Of a DNA stretch of 37,306 nt, positions 1 to 9,666 are shown piece by piece. The DNA is from Parcubacteria group bacterium GW2011_GWC1_45_14 (GTDB lineage: Bacteria > Patescibacteriota > Minisyncoccia > Moranbacterales > GWC2-37-73). Both the position numbers and the translations under genes were made by a program. The first letter of the stretch is position 1; each line of letters opens with the position of its first letter. Location: contig LCKI01000005.1 in assembly GCA_001001345.1 (NCBI GenBank), forward strand, positions 1 to 37,306. The letters run 5' to 3'. Under the pieces are notes generated by a model. It had not been told where the DNA came from. It saw only the letters and a program-made list of their open reading frames with translations, and did not search any database.

Positions 1-689
1 ATTATGTGCCAGCCGAAATCGGATTCGACCAATTCCGCATACACCTCCCCGTCTTTCAAATTCTTTTCAAAAATAACCTCGTCGAATTCAACGACGAAAG
101 TTCCTTTTTGGACGAAGTCCAGATCCCCCCCGTTTTCACGTGAGCCCGGGTCCTGACTGAACTCCTTGGCCAGCTCTTCAAAATTTTCGCCTTTCTTGGC
201 GCGTTCCAAAACCTCCTGGGCTTTCGCCAAAGATTGCGCGTTCAGATTGTCGATCATCTTCTGTCCCTCGCTGTCAGGTCCGGCTTCCTCGCGGAACTCC
301 AAAATCGGGGTATCCTTGATCCTTTTCTTGGCTTCTTCTATATCTTTGATCCCCGGAAGTTCCACCACGATCCTGTTCTCGTCTCCGCTTTTAGCGGTCT
401 GCACCAAAGGCTCTCCGACTCCGAAAGCGTTGACGCGCCTTTCGATGACATCCTGAGCGGCCTGAAGAGCTTCATCCACCGTACCGGCATCCAAACCGGA
501 AATATCAGCCTTATATTCCAAATGTATCCCTCCTTGAAGGTCCAACCCCAAGTTTATCCGAAGACCGTTTAAGGCTTCGTAAACCGGAGGGATAAATTTC
601 ACCGCCTTGGGATAGGAAATCATTCCGGCCAACATGGCCAAGATGACAACCCCTGCAAATCTGATCCTTGTTTTTTTTATCTTGTTCAT
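1..689 (-). CDS. secD: Protein translocase subunit SecD, 5' part, truncated by window edge; contains a PpiC/parvulin-like segment
   Basis: Manual translation from CAT at 687-689: MNKIKKTRIRFAGVVILAML...GLRINLGLDLQGGIHLEYKAD...VIERRVNAFGVGEPLVQ...RIVVELPGIKD (SecD), then LERAKKGENFEELAKEFSQDPGSRENGGDLDFVQKGTFVVEFDEVIF (parvulin-like). Frame open to the window edge; missing from the ORF track. Confidence 0.9.
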   Translation of the reverse strand, partial: MNKIKKTRIRFAGVVILAMLAGMISYPKAVKFIPPVYEALNGLRINLGLDLQGGIHLEYKADISGLDAGTVDEALQAAQDVIERRVNAFGVGEPLVQTAKSGDENRIVVELPGIKDIEEAKKRIKDTPILEFREEAGPDSEGQKMIDNLNAQSLAKAQEVLERAKKGENFEELAKEFSQDPGSRENGGDLDFVQKGTFVVEFDEVIFEKNLKDGEVYAELVESDFGWHI

Positions 690-799
690 AATGCCCATTA
701 TAATGCAAAAAAAATCCGAGGGCAAGCCTCAAAATAACCATTCTCATTTGAGGTCTCCCCTGGATTGAGATTCTTGATTTATTAAAAAAGAAAGACGCA

Positions 800-1045
800 T
801 CAGATCAAAAGCTTGCTTACATGCTCAAGTCCTTTCTCCACCTCAGGCCAAGAAGTTTTCAAATTAGCCCTCACCTGCTCAAGATCTTCGTTTTCGGATA
901 AAAAACCATACCTCTTCTTATCCTCAATAAGGTCGTCGATGATCGCTTCATAATCAGCCAGGGTCTGGACTTTTTCTTCCCTGGCCCTATGTTTTATTTC
1001 CTCGAGAAGTTGGCTTGTTGAAAATTCTCCGCCTTGATATGTCAT
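800..1045 (-). CDS. Hypothetical protein, 81 aa
   Basis: Compact acidic/basic ORF in line with neighbouring minus-strand genes; no family recognised. Confidence 0.55.
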   Translation of the reverse strand: MTYQGGEFSTSQLLEEIKHRAREEKVQTLADYEAIIDDLIEDKKRYGFLSENEDLEQVRANLKTSWPEVEKGLEHVSKLLI

Positions 1046-1107
1046 ATGTTTGTATTAATTGTCTTGTCCCGACCGACATCGTTACAATTAATACATTTTC
1101 CATATGC

Positions 1108-1593
1108 CTATCTTTCTTGCTGACGGACGCTCTTTTCCAAAAAGGAACGCGCTTTCTTGAGGGTTCTTTTCGATCCCTCGTTCCCAAGCATCGAGATGGC
1201 TTTTTCAAATCCCGCCCAAACATACCCTTTGTTTTCGAAATCCAAAACCACTTCCGCTTTTTTCGTTTTAGCCAGATAATACACCGCTCTCTTGAATATG
1301 TTTACGCCTTTTCCCTTTTCCATCCTCTCTTTGTATTCGTTTCCCTTGGCCGTATAAAAAAACCTGTTAGTGGTCCTGAATCCTTCTTTTATTTCGACTT
1401 GGGTAATCCCGGTTTCTTCCCTGATTTCGCGCGCCAATGTTTCCTTTTCCGTCTCTCCCTCGTCGACATGTCCTTTGGGGAAATCCCATTGCCCGGAGCG
1501 GTATTTCAAAAGAAGGAATTTTTTCTCCCCTCCTTCTTCGCGAAAAATCACAGCCCCGACGGATTTTTCAAATGAAACTTTTCCGATTTTCAT
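1108..1593 (-). CDS. NUDIX hydrolase
   Basis: Nudix box GHVDEGETEKETLAREIREETGI. Confidence 0.9.
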   Translation of the reverse strand: MKIGKVSFEKSVGAVIFREEGGEKKFLLLKYRSGQWDFPKGHVDEGETEKETLAREIREETGITQVEIKEGFRTTNRFFYTAKGNEYKERMEKGKGVNIFKRAVYYLAKTKKAEVVLDFENKGYVWAGFEKAISMLGNEGSKRTLKKARSFLEKSVRQQER

Positions 1594-1647
1594 AATACTT
1601 TTACTTTATCTTTTTTCATTTTAACACCATAAACAATTTGAGGAAAA

Positions 1648-1677
1648 TTAAAATACCTATAGCAATAGGTATTTTAA
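1648..1677. terminator. Perfect A/T-rich hairpin between secA and the NUDIX gene
   Basis: TTAAAATACCTAT-AGCA-ATAGGTATTTTAA, 13-bp arms. Confidence 0.6.
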
Positions 1678-1698
1678 CATACGCGTCAGGATAAATTC

Positions 1699-4350
1699 CT
1701 ATTTACCATGACATTGTTTATATTTCTTTCCGGACCCGCAAGGGCATGGGTCGTTGCGGCCGACTTTCTGATCGTTGATGATCGGTTTTTGCGCCGTTCG
1801 TTTTTCAGAAGCGCCTTTGTCCGCCGAAGCTTCAGCGGAGGCGGAGAATTGCTCGATGTATTCCCCTCCGCTATACCGCACATTCTCCGGAATCTGCTGT
1901 ACTGGTTGTTGCTGCGGCTGAGCCGAAACCATGGAAACCTTGAAGATGGTCCTGACTATAGTGGTGCGGATGTTTTCCATCAGGTGCGAGAACAGGTTGA
2001 AAGCTTCCCTTTTATATTCGATGAGCGGATCTCTCTGGCCGTAACCGCGAAGCCCGATCCCCTGGCGAAGATAATCGATTTCGTCCAGATGGTTCATCCA
2101 AAGCGTGTCGATCGTCTGCAATATGATCGCCTTTTCGACATTCCTCATTGCGTCCTGCCCTATTTCCTGTTCTTTTTGCCCATAATAATGTTTCGCCCTG
2201 TCCACGATGAAATCAGTGATGGCCGTTTTCTTATCCACCTCAGTCTTCGACTTGTCATTCTGGATCTTTTTGAGTTCCGTTTCGTTTTCTTTCGTGAAAG
2301 GGAAAATGTCAGCGACATCCGTCCCGATTTTCTCGATGTCCCAAAGAAAATCCTCGTCCGTACAATATGCCGAAACGACCTGTTCGATCTCCTCCTTTAC
2401 ATATTCCATCATGTCATTCTTGGCGTCCTTCATTTCCAAGATTTCTTTCCTTTTTTTATATATGACTTCCCTTTGCTTGTTCATGATGTCGTCATACTCC
2501 AAGACATGTTTTCGAATATCAAAGTTATATCCTTCGATTTTCGATTGGGCGTTTTCAATTGTCTTGGAAATGATGGCGTTCTGAATAGGCTGGTCCTCAG
2601 GAAGTCCGAGTCTGTCCATCATGCCTTTGAGCTTGTCCCCTCCGAACCGCCTCATCAATTCGTCTTCCAAGGAAACATAGAATTGCGAAGCGCCTGGATC
2701 CCCTTGGCGACCTGCGCGTCCGCGAAGCTGGTTGTCGATACGCCTCGCCTCATGGCGCTCCGTACCGATAATGAAAAGTCCGCCGACTTCCCTCACTCCC
2801 TCGCCCAATTTGATGTCCGTTCCGCGACCTGCCATGTTTGTGGCGATAGTCACCGCCCCTTTCTGTCCGGCTTTCGAGATTATGGTAGCTTCCTTTTCAT
2901 GATGCTTGGCGTTAAGCACTTCGTGTTCGACTCCTTCCCGAGAGAGAAGGACGCTGAGATATTCCGATTTCTCAATAGCGATCGTACCGACCAAAACGGG
3001 CTGGCCGACCTTATTGATTTCCTTGATCTCCTTGACGATGGCATCAAACTTTCCCTTCTCTGTCTTATAGATAACATCCGCCAAGTCCTTTCTGATCAGA
3101 GTTTTGTTAGTGGGAATTTCAGTCACGTCCAATTTGTATACACGGAAAAACTCCTCCGCACTCGTCGAAGCGGTTCCCGTCATTCCGGAAAGCTTCTTAT
3201 ACATCCTGAAATAGTTCTGGAAGGTGATAGTGGCCAGAGTCCTGGATTCCTTCTGCACCTCCACTCCCTCCTTGGCCTCGATCGCCTGGTGCAATCCGTC
3301 GCTATACCTTCTTCCCTCCATCAACCTTCCAGTGAAATCGTCCACGATGATAACCTGCCCATCCTTCACGACGTAGTCGCGATCCAATTTGAAAATCGCA
3401 TGCGCTTTCAGCGATTGCTCCAAGTGATGCACGTAACTTATTTTTCCAACCTCATAAATATTTCCGATTCCCAACATTTCTTCCACCTTGGAAATTCCCT
3501 GTTCTGTCAGGGTCGCGGCCTTCATCTTCTCATCCACCTCATAATCCGTTCCTTCCTTGAGGCGCGGCACGATATGGGCGAACTGCTGATAGAGCTTGGT
3601 AGATTCGCTGTCCGGAGCGGAAATGATAAGCGGGGTCCTAGCCTCATCGATCAAAATAGAGTCGACCTCGTCGACGATCGCATAGTTCAATTCCTTCTGT
3701 GCCATTTGGGAAATATCCTGAACCATATTATCGCGAAGATAATCGAAACCAAATTCATTATTTGTTCCATAGGTGATATCCGCGGCGTAAGCATCCCTTC
3801 GGGAAACGGACGAAAGATTTTCCATCTCCACACTGACTTCGTTGGTGTCGATGATTTTCGGTTCATATGAAAAAGACGCCTGATTGACGATGCAGGAGGT
3901 TTTGAGTCCCAGAAAATTATAAACGGAACCCATCCAGTTGCAATCGCGTTTTGCCAAATAATCATTGACCGTGACGACATGGACCCCTTTTCCGGAAAGA
4001 GCGTTCAGGTATATCGGAAGAGTCGACGTCAAAGTCTTTCCTTCGCCCGTCTTCATTTCCGCGATTTTTCCCTGATGCAAAATTATTCCTCCCAGGAGCT
4101 GAACATCATAGTGTCTCTCTCCCATCACCCTCTTGGCGGCCTCACGCACCACCGCGAAAGCTTCCGGCAAAAGTGCGTCCAGAGTCTCCCCTTTGGAAAT
4201 CCTATCCCTGAATTCCTGTGTCTTGGCTTTTAACTCCTCATCGGAAAGCTTGACCACCCCCGCTTCGAGAGAGTTTATTTTTTCCACGATCGGCCGGAGT
4301 TTATTGATTTCCCTTTCGTTTGAACCGAAGATCTTGCTGAAAATACCCAT
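1699..4350 (-). CDS. secA: Preprotein translocase subunit SecA
   Basis: 883 aa; [41 protein letters not shown]-terminal SEC-C motif [21 protein letters not shown]. Confidence 0.98.
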   Translation of the reverse strand: MGIFSKIFGSNEREINKLRPIVEKINSLEAGVVKLSDEELKAKTQEFRDRISKGETLDALLPEAFAVVREAAKRVMGERHYDVQLLGGIILHQGKIAEMKTGEGKTLTSTLPIYLNALSGKGVHVVTVNDYLAKRDCNWMGSVYNFLGLKTSCIVNQASFSYEPKIIDTNEVSVEMENLSSVSRRDAYAADITYGTNNEFGFDYLRDNMVQDISQMAQKELNYAIVDEVDSILIDEARTPLIISAPDSESTKLYQQFAHIVPRLKEGTDYEVDEKMKAATLTEQGISKVEEMLGIGNIYEVGKISYVHHLEQSLKAHAIFKLDRDYVVKDGQVIIVDDFTGRLMEGRRYSDGLHQAIEAKEGVEVQKESRTLATITFQNYFRMYKKLSGMTGTASTSAEEFFRVYKLDVTEIPTNKTLIRKDLADVIYKTEKGKFDAIVKEIKEINKVGQPVLVGTIAIEKSEYLSVLLSREGVEHEVLNAKHHEKEATIISKAGQKGAVTIATNMAGRGTDIKLGEGVREVGGLFIIGTERHEARRIDNQLRGRAGRQGDPGASQFYVSLEDELMRRFGGDKLKGMMDRLGLPEDQPIQNAIISKTIENAQSKIEGYNFDIRKHVLEYDDIMNKQREVIYKKRKEILEMKDAKNDMMEYVKEEIEQVVSAYCTDEDFLWDIEKIGTDVADIFPFTKENETELKKIQNDKSKTEVDKKTAITDFIVDRAKHYYGQKEQEIGQDAMRNVEKAIILQTIDTLWMNHLDEIDYLRQGIGLRGYGQRDPLIEYKREAFNLFSHLMENIRTTIVRTIFKVSMVSAQPQQQPVQQIPENVRYSGGEYIEQFSASAEASADKGASEKRTAQKPIINDQKVGRNDPCPCGSGKKYKQCHGK

Positions 4351-4375
4351 AAATTTCTAAATATTCAACTTCCTT

Positions 4376-4455
4376 GTCATTCCCGCGGAAGCGGGTCTCG
4401 ATGCCCTTTGAGGGTAAATCCAGGGCCCTGGATTCCGGGTCAAGCCCGGAATGAC
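4376..4455. repeat. Palindromic intergenic repeat upstream of secA
   Basis: GTCATTCCCGCGGAAGCGGG...CCCTGGATTCCGGGTCAAGCCCGGAATGAC; nested inverted repeats with GTCATTCC/GGAATGAC ends. Confidence 0.8.
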
Positions 4456-4532
4456 AAAAATAAGAATTAATCCTTTTAATACGCCAAATAAGGCTTTTAC
4501 ATTCAAATCATACCACTAATACAGTTTACAAA

Positions 4533-4559
4533 CAAAAACCCCCTCCGTCAAAGAGGGGA
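4533..4559 (-). terminator. Rho-independent terminator
   Basis: Minus strand CCCCTCTTTGACGGAGGGGGTTTTTG. Confidence 0.75.
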
Positions 4560-4580
4560 TAATAGAAAAATAATCTAGGT

Positions 4581-5243
4581 TTATTTACCTAGAAATTTAA
4601 AAGACTTCAAAATTGTATTTCCCGTCTCAATATCAGCATTTCTTATAGTTATATCATAAGATGTGTTTCCTTTCAGCACTTTGTAATGAGTAACGTCATT
4701 ATATGTAAAATGATATGCTTTTTCTCCGGCAATAACAAATTCTTCATACTTTCTCCCGGAATCTTTTTGTTCTTTTATCCATTTATCAATTGTATCATTA
4801 GTGTTCAATTCTAGATCTGTAACATCCACCGCAAAGGTATAATAATAAAGTTTCTGTCCTTCTGGAGCTTTAACAAAAAGCATCGGTTCATCCCTGTCCG
4901 GTTCTCCTAAAAACACGCTCATATTTTCAGGATAATAAAACTCTACTCCATATTTCTCATTCTTATAATACTTTCGTGCTTCCACTCCAACACATGCCGC
5001 GAATTCGCAATTGGGACCCCCTCTTTCCACATAAGACCCGTCCGGGCAAAGCTTCGCTTCCATCGTGCACGCGACCTGTTCATCCGGTTTTTGTTGCTGG
5101 ATTTCTGAGGGCTGGTTGCCAGTGACCGATGACTGTTTCTTATTCGCGAACATATACCCGAACACTCCCGCGTTGACCGCTACGATGACGACGATGAGCG
5201 CGATAACCGCCACGTTACCTTTTTTGTTTTTCATTTTTTTCAT
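4581..5243 (-). CDS. Membrane-anchored exported protein, PsbP-like fold possible
   Basis: N-terminal TM (GNVAVIALIVVIVAVNAGVFGYMF), Cys-bearing segment CTMEAKLCPDGSYVERGGPNCEFAACV, then YGVEFYYPENM domain. Confidence 0.75.
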   Translation of the reverse strand: MKKMKNKKGNVAVIALIVVIVAVNAGVFGYMFANKKQSSVTGNQPSEIQQQKPDEQVACTMEAKLCPDGSYVERGGPNCEFAACVGVEARKYYKNEKYGVEFYYPENMSVFLGEPDRDEPMLFVKAPEGQKLYYYTFAVDVTDLELNTNDTIDKWIKEQKDSGRKYEEFVIAGEKAYHFTYNDVTHYKVLKGNTSYDITIRNADIETGNTILKSFKFLGK

Positions 5244-5320
5244 CTTTCTTTTTAAGAAAGAATTTTTTGATTAAATTATTTTTTATTACATTGAAATTAT
5301 ACCACGAAAGAAAGTTGAAG

Positions 5321-5329
5321 TTATCCACA
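5321..5329 (+). promoter_or_regulatory. DnaA-box-like motif TTATCCACA
   Basis: Perfect 9-mer about 78 bp upstream of the 4581-5243 gene. Confidence 0.45.
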
Positions 5330-5337
5330 CGCTATCT

Positions 5338-5373
5338 ATATGCTGATTTACGCATATGCATAAATCAGCATAT
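5338..5373. repeat. 36-bp near-perfect palindrome
   Basis: ATATGCTGATTTA-cgcatatgca-TAAATCAGCATAT, 13-bp perfect arms. Confidence 0.85.
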
Positions 5374-5414
5374 GCAAAAATCTTTCAATTCAGAACATAA
5401 GGTTTTTCTAAAAA

Positions 5415-5440
5415 CAAAAAAGCGGAAATCCGCCTTTTTG
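5415..5440. terminator. Bidirectional terminator hairpin
   Basis: caaaaaagcggaaatccgcctttttg. Confidence 0.7.
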
Positions 5441-5484
5441 TGCATTCGTATATTCGTAATTTATTCGTAATTCGTAGAGAAATC

Positions 5485-5859
5485 CTAAAACCTGGCGTTT
5501 TCGTCGATGACGACTTTTTTCTTAAGGGATCTGGCTCCGCGCTCGCGAAGCGTTCTGAATTTCTCCTTGGCGTCCACGGCTTGGGCCTGAAGCTGATCGA
5601 CAGTCAAATCAATGGATCCCTCGATGCTTTCCGTGGTTTCTTCGCCCCGGAAAAGATCCCTGGGAGTCTTGATCATGACCTCGACTCTGAATTTCCCTTT
5701 CTTGTCCATCTCGACTTCCACTTCAGTCTGGATCACTTTCCCAACAAACTTATCCAAAGTCTCAAGTCTTTTCAAAATATAATCTTTGGTCTCATCGTCA
5801 ATTCCCACACCCTTCGTCATGAATCTGACATTGTTGATGACTCCCGTGAGCATAACCAT
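5485..5859 (-). CDS. hpf: Ribosome hibernation-promoting factor HPF/RaiA (short form)
   Basis: KDYILKRLETLDKFVGKVIQTEVEVEMDKKGKFRVEVMIKTPRD...; typical short HPF length. Confidence 0.85.
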   Translation of the reverse strand: MVMLTGVINNVRFMTKGVGIDDETKDYILKRLETLDKFVGKVIQTEVEVEMDKKGKFRVEVMIKTPRDLFRGEETTESIEGSIDLTVDQLQAQAVDAKEKFRTLRERGARSLKKKVVIDENARF

Positions 5860-5930
5860 AGCTTTGTGTATTAAATTATTATTTTCTTATTCTAACATAT
5901 TCCGCGACCTATTTCATCCGTACTGACTTT

Positions 5931-6860
5931 TCAGAATCCCACATATTGCACTTCTTCCACCAGTTGGACTCCCAAATTGTCGCGCACCTGCTGTTTGAGA
6001 TAACTCACCAAAATAATGACATCCTCAGCTTTCGCTCCCCCGCCATTGACCAGGAAATTCGCGTGCTTCTCACTGACCATCGCGCCTCCGATTTTTTTCC
6101 CGCGCAGCCCCAATTGGTCGATGAGCCACCCTGCCGCGACTTTTCCTCCCCGGCTCGGCGCCCCGATATCCTGTTCGAATTTCTTCACCAACTCCGGATC
6201 CTCGACGACGGGATTCTGAAAGAATGATCCGGCACTGGGCATATCCTGCGGCTGTTTAGTCACCCTTTTATCCACGATATCATCCATTTCCACGAAGCTC
6301 TTCTCACGATTCCCCTCCTTAAATCTCATCTTGGCCGAAAGCACAATCAAGTTGCCGCTCTTTTTGAAAAAGCTGCTCCTATATCCGAATTCGCATCCTT
6401 CCTTGGAAAATTCCTCGATCACATTGTCTTCCATCCGCAACGCCCTCACGCTCTCGATGTTTGCGGACATGTCCCCCCAAAAAGCTCCGGCGTTTCCGCG
6501 CACCGCCCCTCCGAAAGTTCCCGGGATCCCGGCCGCCCATTCGAAACCGGAAAGATTATTCTGGGCAACGTCCTTAACGACGTCGAAAAGCACGGCCCCC
6601 GCTCCACATTCCAGAATTTCGCCTTCTATCTCCCATTGCTTGTTTTCCAATTTGATTACCAGACCGTCGAATCCCTTGTCGCTCACCAAGATATTACTTC
6701 CTCCTCCCAGCACGAAAATTGCCAATCCGTTTTCCTTGGCGTATTCCACGGCCGCTACAAGTTCGTCTTCATTTTTCGCACAAACGAAAAACTTTGCAGG
6801 TCCACCGACCTTGAAAGTGGTATATTCCGCTAAAGGCACGTTTTTTTGTATTTTTATCAT
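5931..6860 (-). CDS. murB: UDP-N-acetylenolpyruvoylglucosamine reductase
   Basis: VPLAEYTTFKVGGPAKFF, VLGGGSNILVSDKGFDG, GIPGTFGGAVRGNAGAF, SAGSFFQNP. Confidence 0.97.
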   Translation of the reverse strand: MIKIQKNVPLAEYTTFKVGGPAKFFVCAKNEDELVAAVEYAKENGLAIFVLGGGSNILVSDKGFDGLVIKLENKQWEIEGEILECGAGAVLFDVVKDVAQNNLSGFEWAAGIPGTFGGAVRGNAGAFWGDMSANIESVRALRMEDNVIEEFSKEGCEFGYRSSFFKKSGNLIVLSAKMRFKEGNREKSFVEMDDIVDKRVTKQPQDMPSAGSFFQNPVVEDPELVKKFEQDIGAPSRGGKVAAGWLIDQLGLRGKKIGGAMVSEKHANFLVNGGGAKAEDVIILVSYLKQQVRDNLGVQLVEEVQYVGF

Positions 6861-6995
6861 AAAAAGTTTCCGGTATTGTTTTATAGTATTACACCCTTAT
6901 GAGATATTTTATTGTCTAAGAAAACAGGGGAAATAAAAACTGATTTTTTATTTCCGAATTAAGTGACAACAATGAATCGCTTAGGCCGGTTCCTT

Positions 6996-8432
6996 TTATT
7001 TTTTCAACAACTTTTTGCCGATTTCCCAGACATTCCCGGCTCCGATCAGCACTACTACGTCTTCCTTGCCGATTTCTCCAGCCAGATATTCGGCAGCCTC
7101 ATCGATAGTCGGGATATGGTCGGCTTTTCCGGGAACATACCTGTTCATCAACTCAACCACGTCTTTCGAGGAAACTCCCCCTTCCTTTTCCCGGGCGCTG
7201 GCATAGATGTCCAATATGATCGCCTTATCGGCATCTTCGAAACTCTGCGCAAATTCATGAAGAAGAGCCTTGGTCCGCGAATATGTGTGCGGGTGGAATA
7301 CGGCCCAGATATTCTTATCCGGATATTTCTCACGAGCCCCGGCCAAAGTGACTTTTATCTCGTCCGGGTGATGTCCATAATCGTCTATCAAAATCGCTCC
7401 TTTATACTTACCCAAAAATTCGAATCTTCTGGAGGTCCCGTGGAAAGCGGCGAACGCCTCGCGCACCTTGTCCAAATCCGCTCCGACGCGATGGCAAACC
7501 GCGATGGCGGCCGTGGCGTTGAGCGCGTTATGCCTGCCGGAAAGTTTCAATTGGAATTTGCCTAGCGAAGTCTCTCCGAAGCGCACTTCGAAAGATTGCG
7601 ATATTTCTTCGGATATCTTTTCCTTATCGTCATGGATGGCCGATCGGTAATCCACCAACCTGTAATCATTATCTTCCCCGAAACCATAGGTCACAACAGT
7701 GCAATCGGCGCTCTTGGAAACCTCGATCGTGTCGGCGCTGTCTCCCCAAATAGCCAGAAATCCGCGCTTAGGAATTCTGGAAACGAACCTGCGGAAAACC
7801 TCGCGATAAGATTCGGCGTCCGGGAAAAAATCAGGATGGTCCCAATCGACGCTCGTCAAAACCACCGCCCATGGATCATAGAATCTGAGCTTGTTCTGAT
7901 ATTCATCAGCTTCAGCCACGAAATAATCCCCTTTGCCCGAAAGGACTCCGCTTTTCCAATCGATCACCTGGCTTCCTACCAGCGCGTTCGGATCCTTTCC
8001 GGCGGCCCGAAGAGCCTCGCCCAAAAGAGCCGTCGTGGTCGTCTTGCCGTGCGTCCCACAAACCGCGATTCCCAGTTTTTCCCTAAAGAGAAGTCCCAGA
8101 AGCTCCGGGTAACTGATAAGCGCCCCGCCCCTTTTCTCGACCTCTGCGACTTCCACGTTGTTTTCCTTGGTGTAGGCGGTCGAATGCACGAAAAGATCCA
8201 CGTAGTTCTGAACGTGTTTTTCGGAAAAATCCTCGAAGAAAGAAATGTGATTCCTTTCCAGCACTTCGTCCGTAAAAAACTTTTCCGCGGTATCTGACCC
8301 GGAAACCTTGATTCCGCGCCCTTTCAAAATCTCAGCCATAGCAGCCATGCCGGTGCCTTTGATGCCGATGAAATAGGCTTCTTTGATCTTGGAGAAATCC
8401 ATACTTTTCATGGGTTTGTTTTTAGATTTCAC
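6996..8432 (-). CDS. murC: UDP-N-acetylmuramate-L-alanine ligase (GTG start)
   Basis: FIGIKGTGMAAMAEILKGRG, VCGTHGKTTTTALLG, IDDYGHHPDEIKVTL. Confidence 0.96.
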   Translation of the reverse strand: MKSKNKPMKSMDFSKIKEAYFIGIKGTGMAAMAEILKGRGIKVSGSDTAEKFFTDEVLERNHISFFEDFSEKHVQNYVDLFVHSTAYTKENNVEVAEVEKRGGALISYPELLGLLFREKLGIAVCGTHGKTTTTALLGEALRAAGKDPNALVGSQVIDWKSGVLSGKGDYFVAEADEYQNKLRFYDPWAVVLTSVDWDHPDFFPDAESYREVFRRFVSRIPKRGFLAIWGDSADTIEVSKSADCTVVTYGFGEDNDYRLVDYRSAIHDDKEKISEEISQSFEVRFGETSLGKFQLKLSGRHNALNATAAIAVCHRVGADLDKVREAFAAFHGTSRRFEFLGKYKGAILIDDYGHHPDEIKVTLAGAREKYPDKNIWAVFHPHTYSRTKALLHEFAQSFEDADKAIILDIYASAREKEGGVSSKDVVELMNRYVPGKADHIPTIDEAAEYLAGEIGKEDVVVLIGAGNVWEIGKKLLKK

Positions 8433-9535
8433 TATATCATTTCAATGACCCCGTTGGCAATAACCTCGTCCGCGTTCGGGTGGTAGAAGGTCTTCATCTT
8501 CTCCGCCATAGAATTCGCAAGTTCTTTGTCGTCCAAAATCTTTTCAATTTTCTGAAGCAGAATATGCTCACCCAGATTGCTTTCCTCCAAAACCAAAGCT
8601 CCCCCGACCTGCGAAATGTCATGGGCGTTCATCCTCTGATGGTCATTAGCCGCCGTTCCCAGCGGAATAAGAATAGCGGGCTTGCCGTTCGCAGCTATTT
8701 CGGAAATGAAATTCGCTCCGGCCCTGCTCACAACCAAATCGCAGACAGCGAAAGCGTTTCGAAGTGTTTCGGTATCCAAAAACGGAATAGCCACATAACC
8801 TTCCCTTCCCGCTTTGATTCCATATTCAGCGGCTTCATGTACCACCCTTTCATAATTGTCAGCACCTGTCTGATGTATGACCTGCGCCCTTTGCAAAAGC
8901 CTAGGCAAAACCCTCACGATCGCCCCGTTTATGATTTGCGACCCTTGGCTTCCGCCCAGCACCAAGACGGTCGGCTTGGACTGCGTAAGAAAAAATTGCG
9001 CCCTGCCGGCTGCGGGATCTCCCCCGATGATATCCTCTCTCACCGGAGTGCCGATTACCGCGGTCTTTTTTTCAGGAAAATACTTTTTCGCGGAAGGATA
9101 TGATACGGCTATCCTTTTGGCGAATTTAGCTGAAATTTCATTGGCCAGGCCGGCAATCGCATCCGATTCATGGATAAGAACCGGGATCCGATATATCCAG
9201 GCGGCGATCACTATGGGCACGGAAGCGAACCCTCCCTTGGAAAAAACCGCATCCGGCATAAACCTGAGCAAAATCCAAAGCGACTGGACTATTCCGACGG
9301 GAATCCTGAAAGCGTCCGTGACGTTCTTAAGTGAAAAATATCTGCGCAGTTTTCCGCTTTTCACGTTTTTAACGGGGATACCCTCTTTCTCCATAGCTTC
9401 CCTTTCCATGGGCGCTCCTGATCCGATATAAAGAAATTCCGCTTCAGGTCCGAGTTTTTCTTTCAATTTCTTGGCCACTGCGATCAAAGGAAAAAGATGT
9501 CCTCCTGTGCCTCCTCCAGTCAATATGATTCTCAT
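8432..9535 (-). CDS. murG: UDP-GlcNAc:lipid II N-acetylglucosaminyltransferase
   Basis: MRIILTGGGTGGHLFPLIAVAKKL, VLGGSQGSQIIN, VSRAGANFISEIAANGKPAILIPLGTAANDHQ. Confidence 0.97.
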   Translation of the reverse strand: MRIILTGGGTGGHLFPLIAVAKKLKEKLGPEAEFLYIGSGAPMEREAMEKEGIPVKNVKSGKLRRYFSLKNVTDAFRIPVGIVQSLWILLRFMPDAVFSKGGFASVPIVIAAWIYRIPVLIHESDAIAGLANEISAKFAKRIAVSYPSAKKYFPEKKTAVIGTPVREDIIGGDPAAGRAQFFLTQSKPTVLVLGGSQGSQIINGAIVRVLPRLLQRAQVIHQTGADNYERVVHEAAEYGIKAGREGYVAIPFLDTETLRNAFAVCDLVVSRAGANFISEIAANGKPAILIPLGTAANDHQRMNAHDISQVGGALVLEESNLGEHILLQKIEKILDDKELANSMAEKMKTFYHPNADEVIANGVIEMI

Positions 9536-9544
9536 TGTGATAAT

Positions 9545-9666
9545 TCAAAAATCAAAAATCAAAAATCAAAATTTTGGAGTTCTCCGCCAGCGGGCGGATC
9601 ACGATTTCTTATGAAATATCGCGAAGCGATTCCTTAATTTTTCATTTTGAGATTTAAATTTTGCAT
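9545..9666. repeat. A-rich heptad-repeat intergenic element with internal hairpins
   Basis: (caaaaat)n, then TCCGCCAGCGGGCGGA hairpin, then atttttcattttgagatttaaattttgcattt. Confidence 0.6.

Noticed and set aside
511-747. 78-aa ORF in the track near the left edge
   Set aside because: Wrong frame over the true secD start.
1708-3870. 720-aa plus-strand ORF antisense to secA
   Set aside because: Mirror frame of a highly conserved gene; no family motifs. Codon-bias artefact.
9545-9666. Possible CRISPR array
   Set aside because: Units are ~7 nt with no spacers; no Cas genes in the window.
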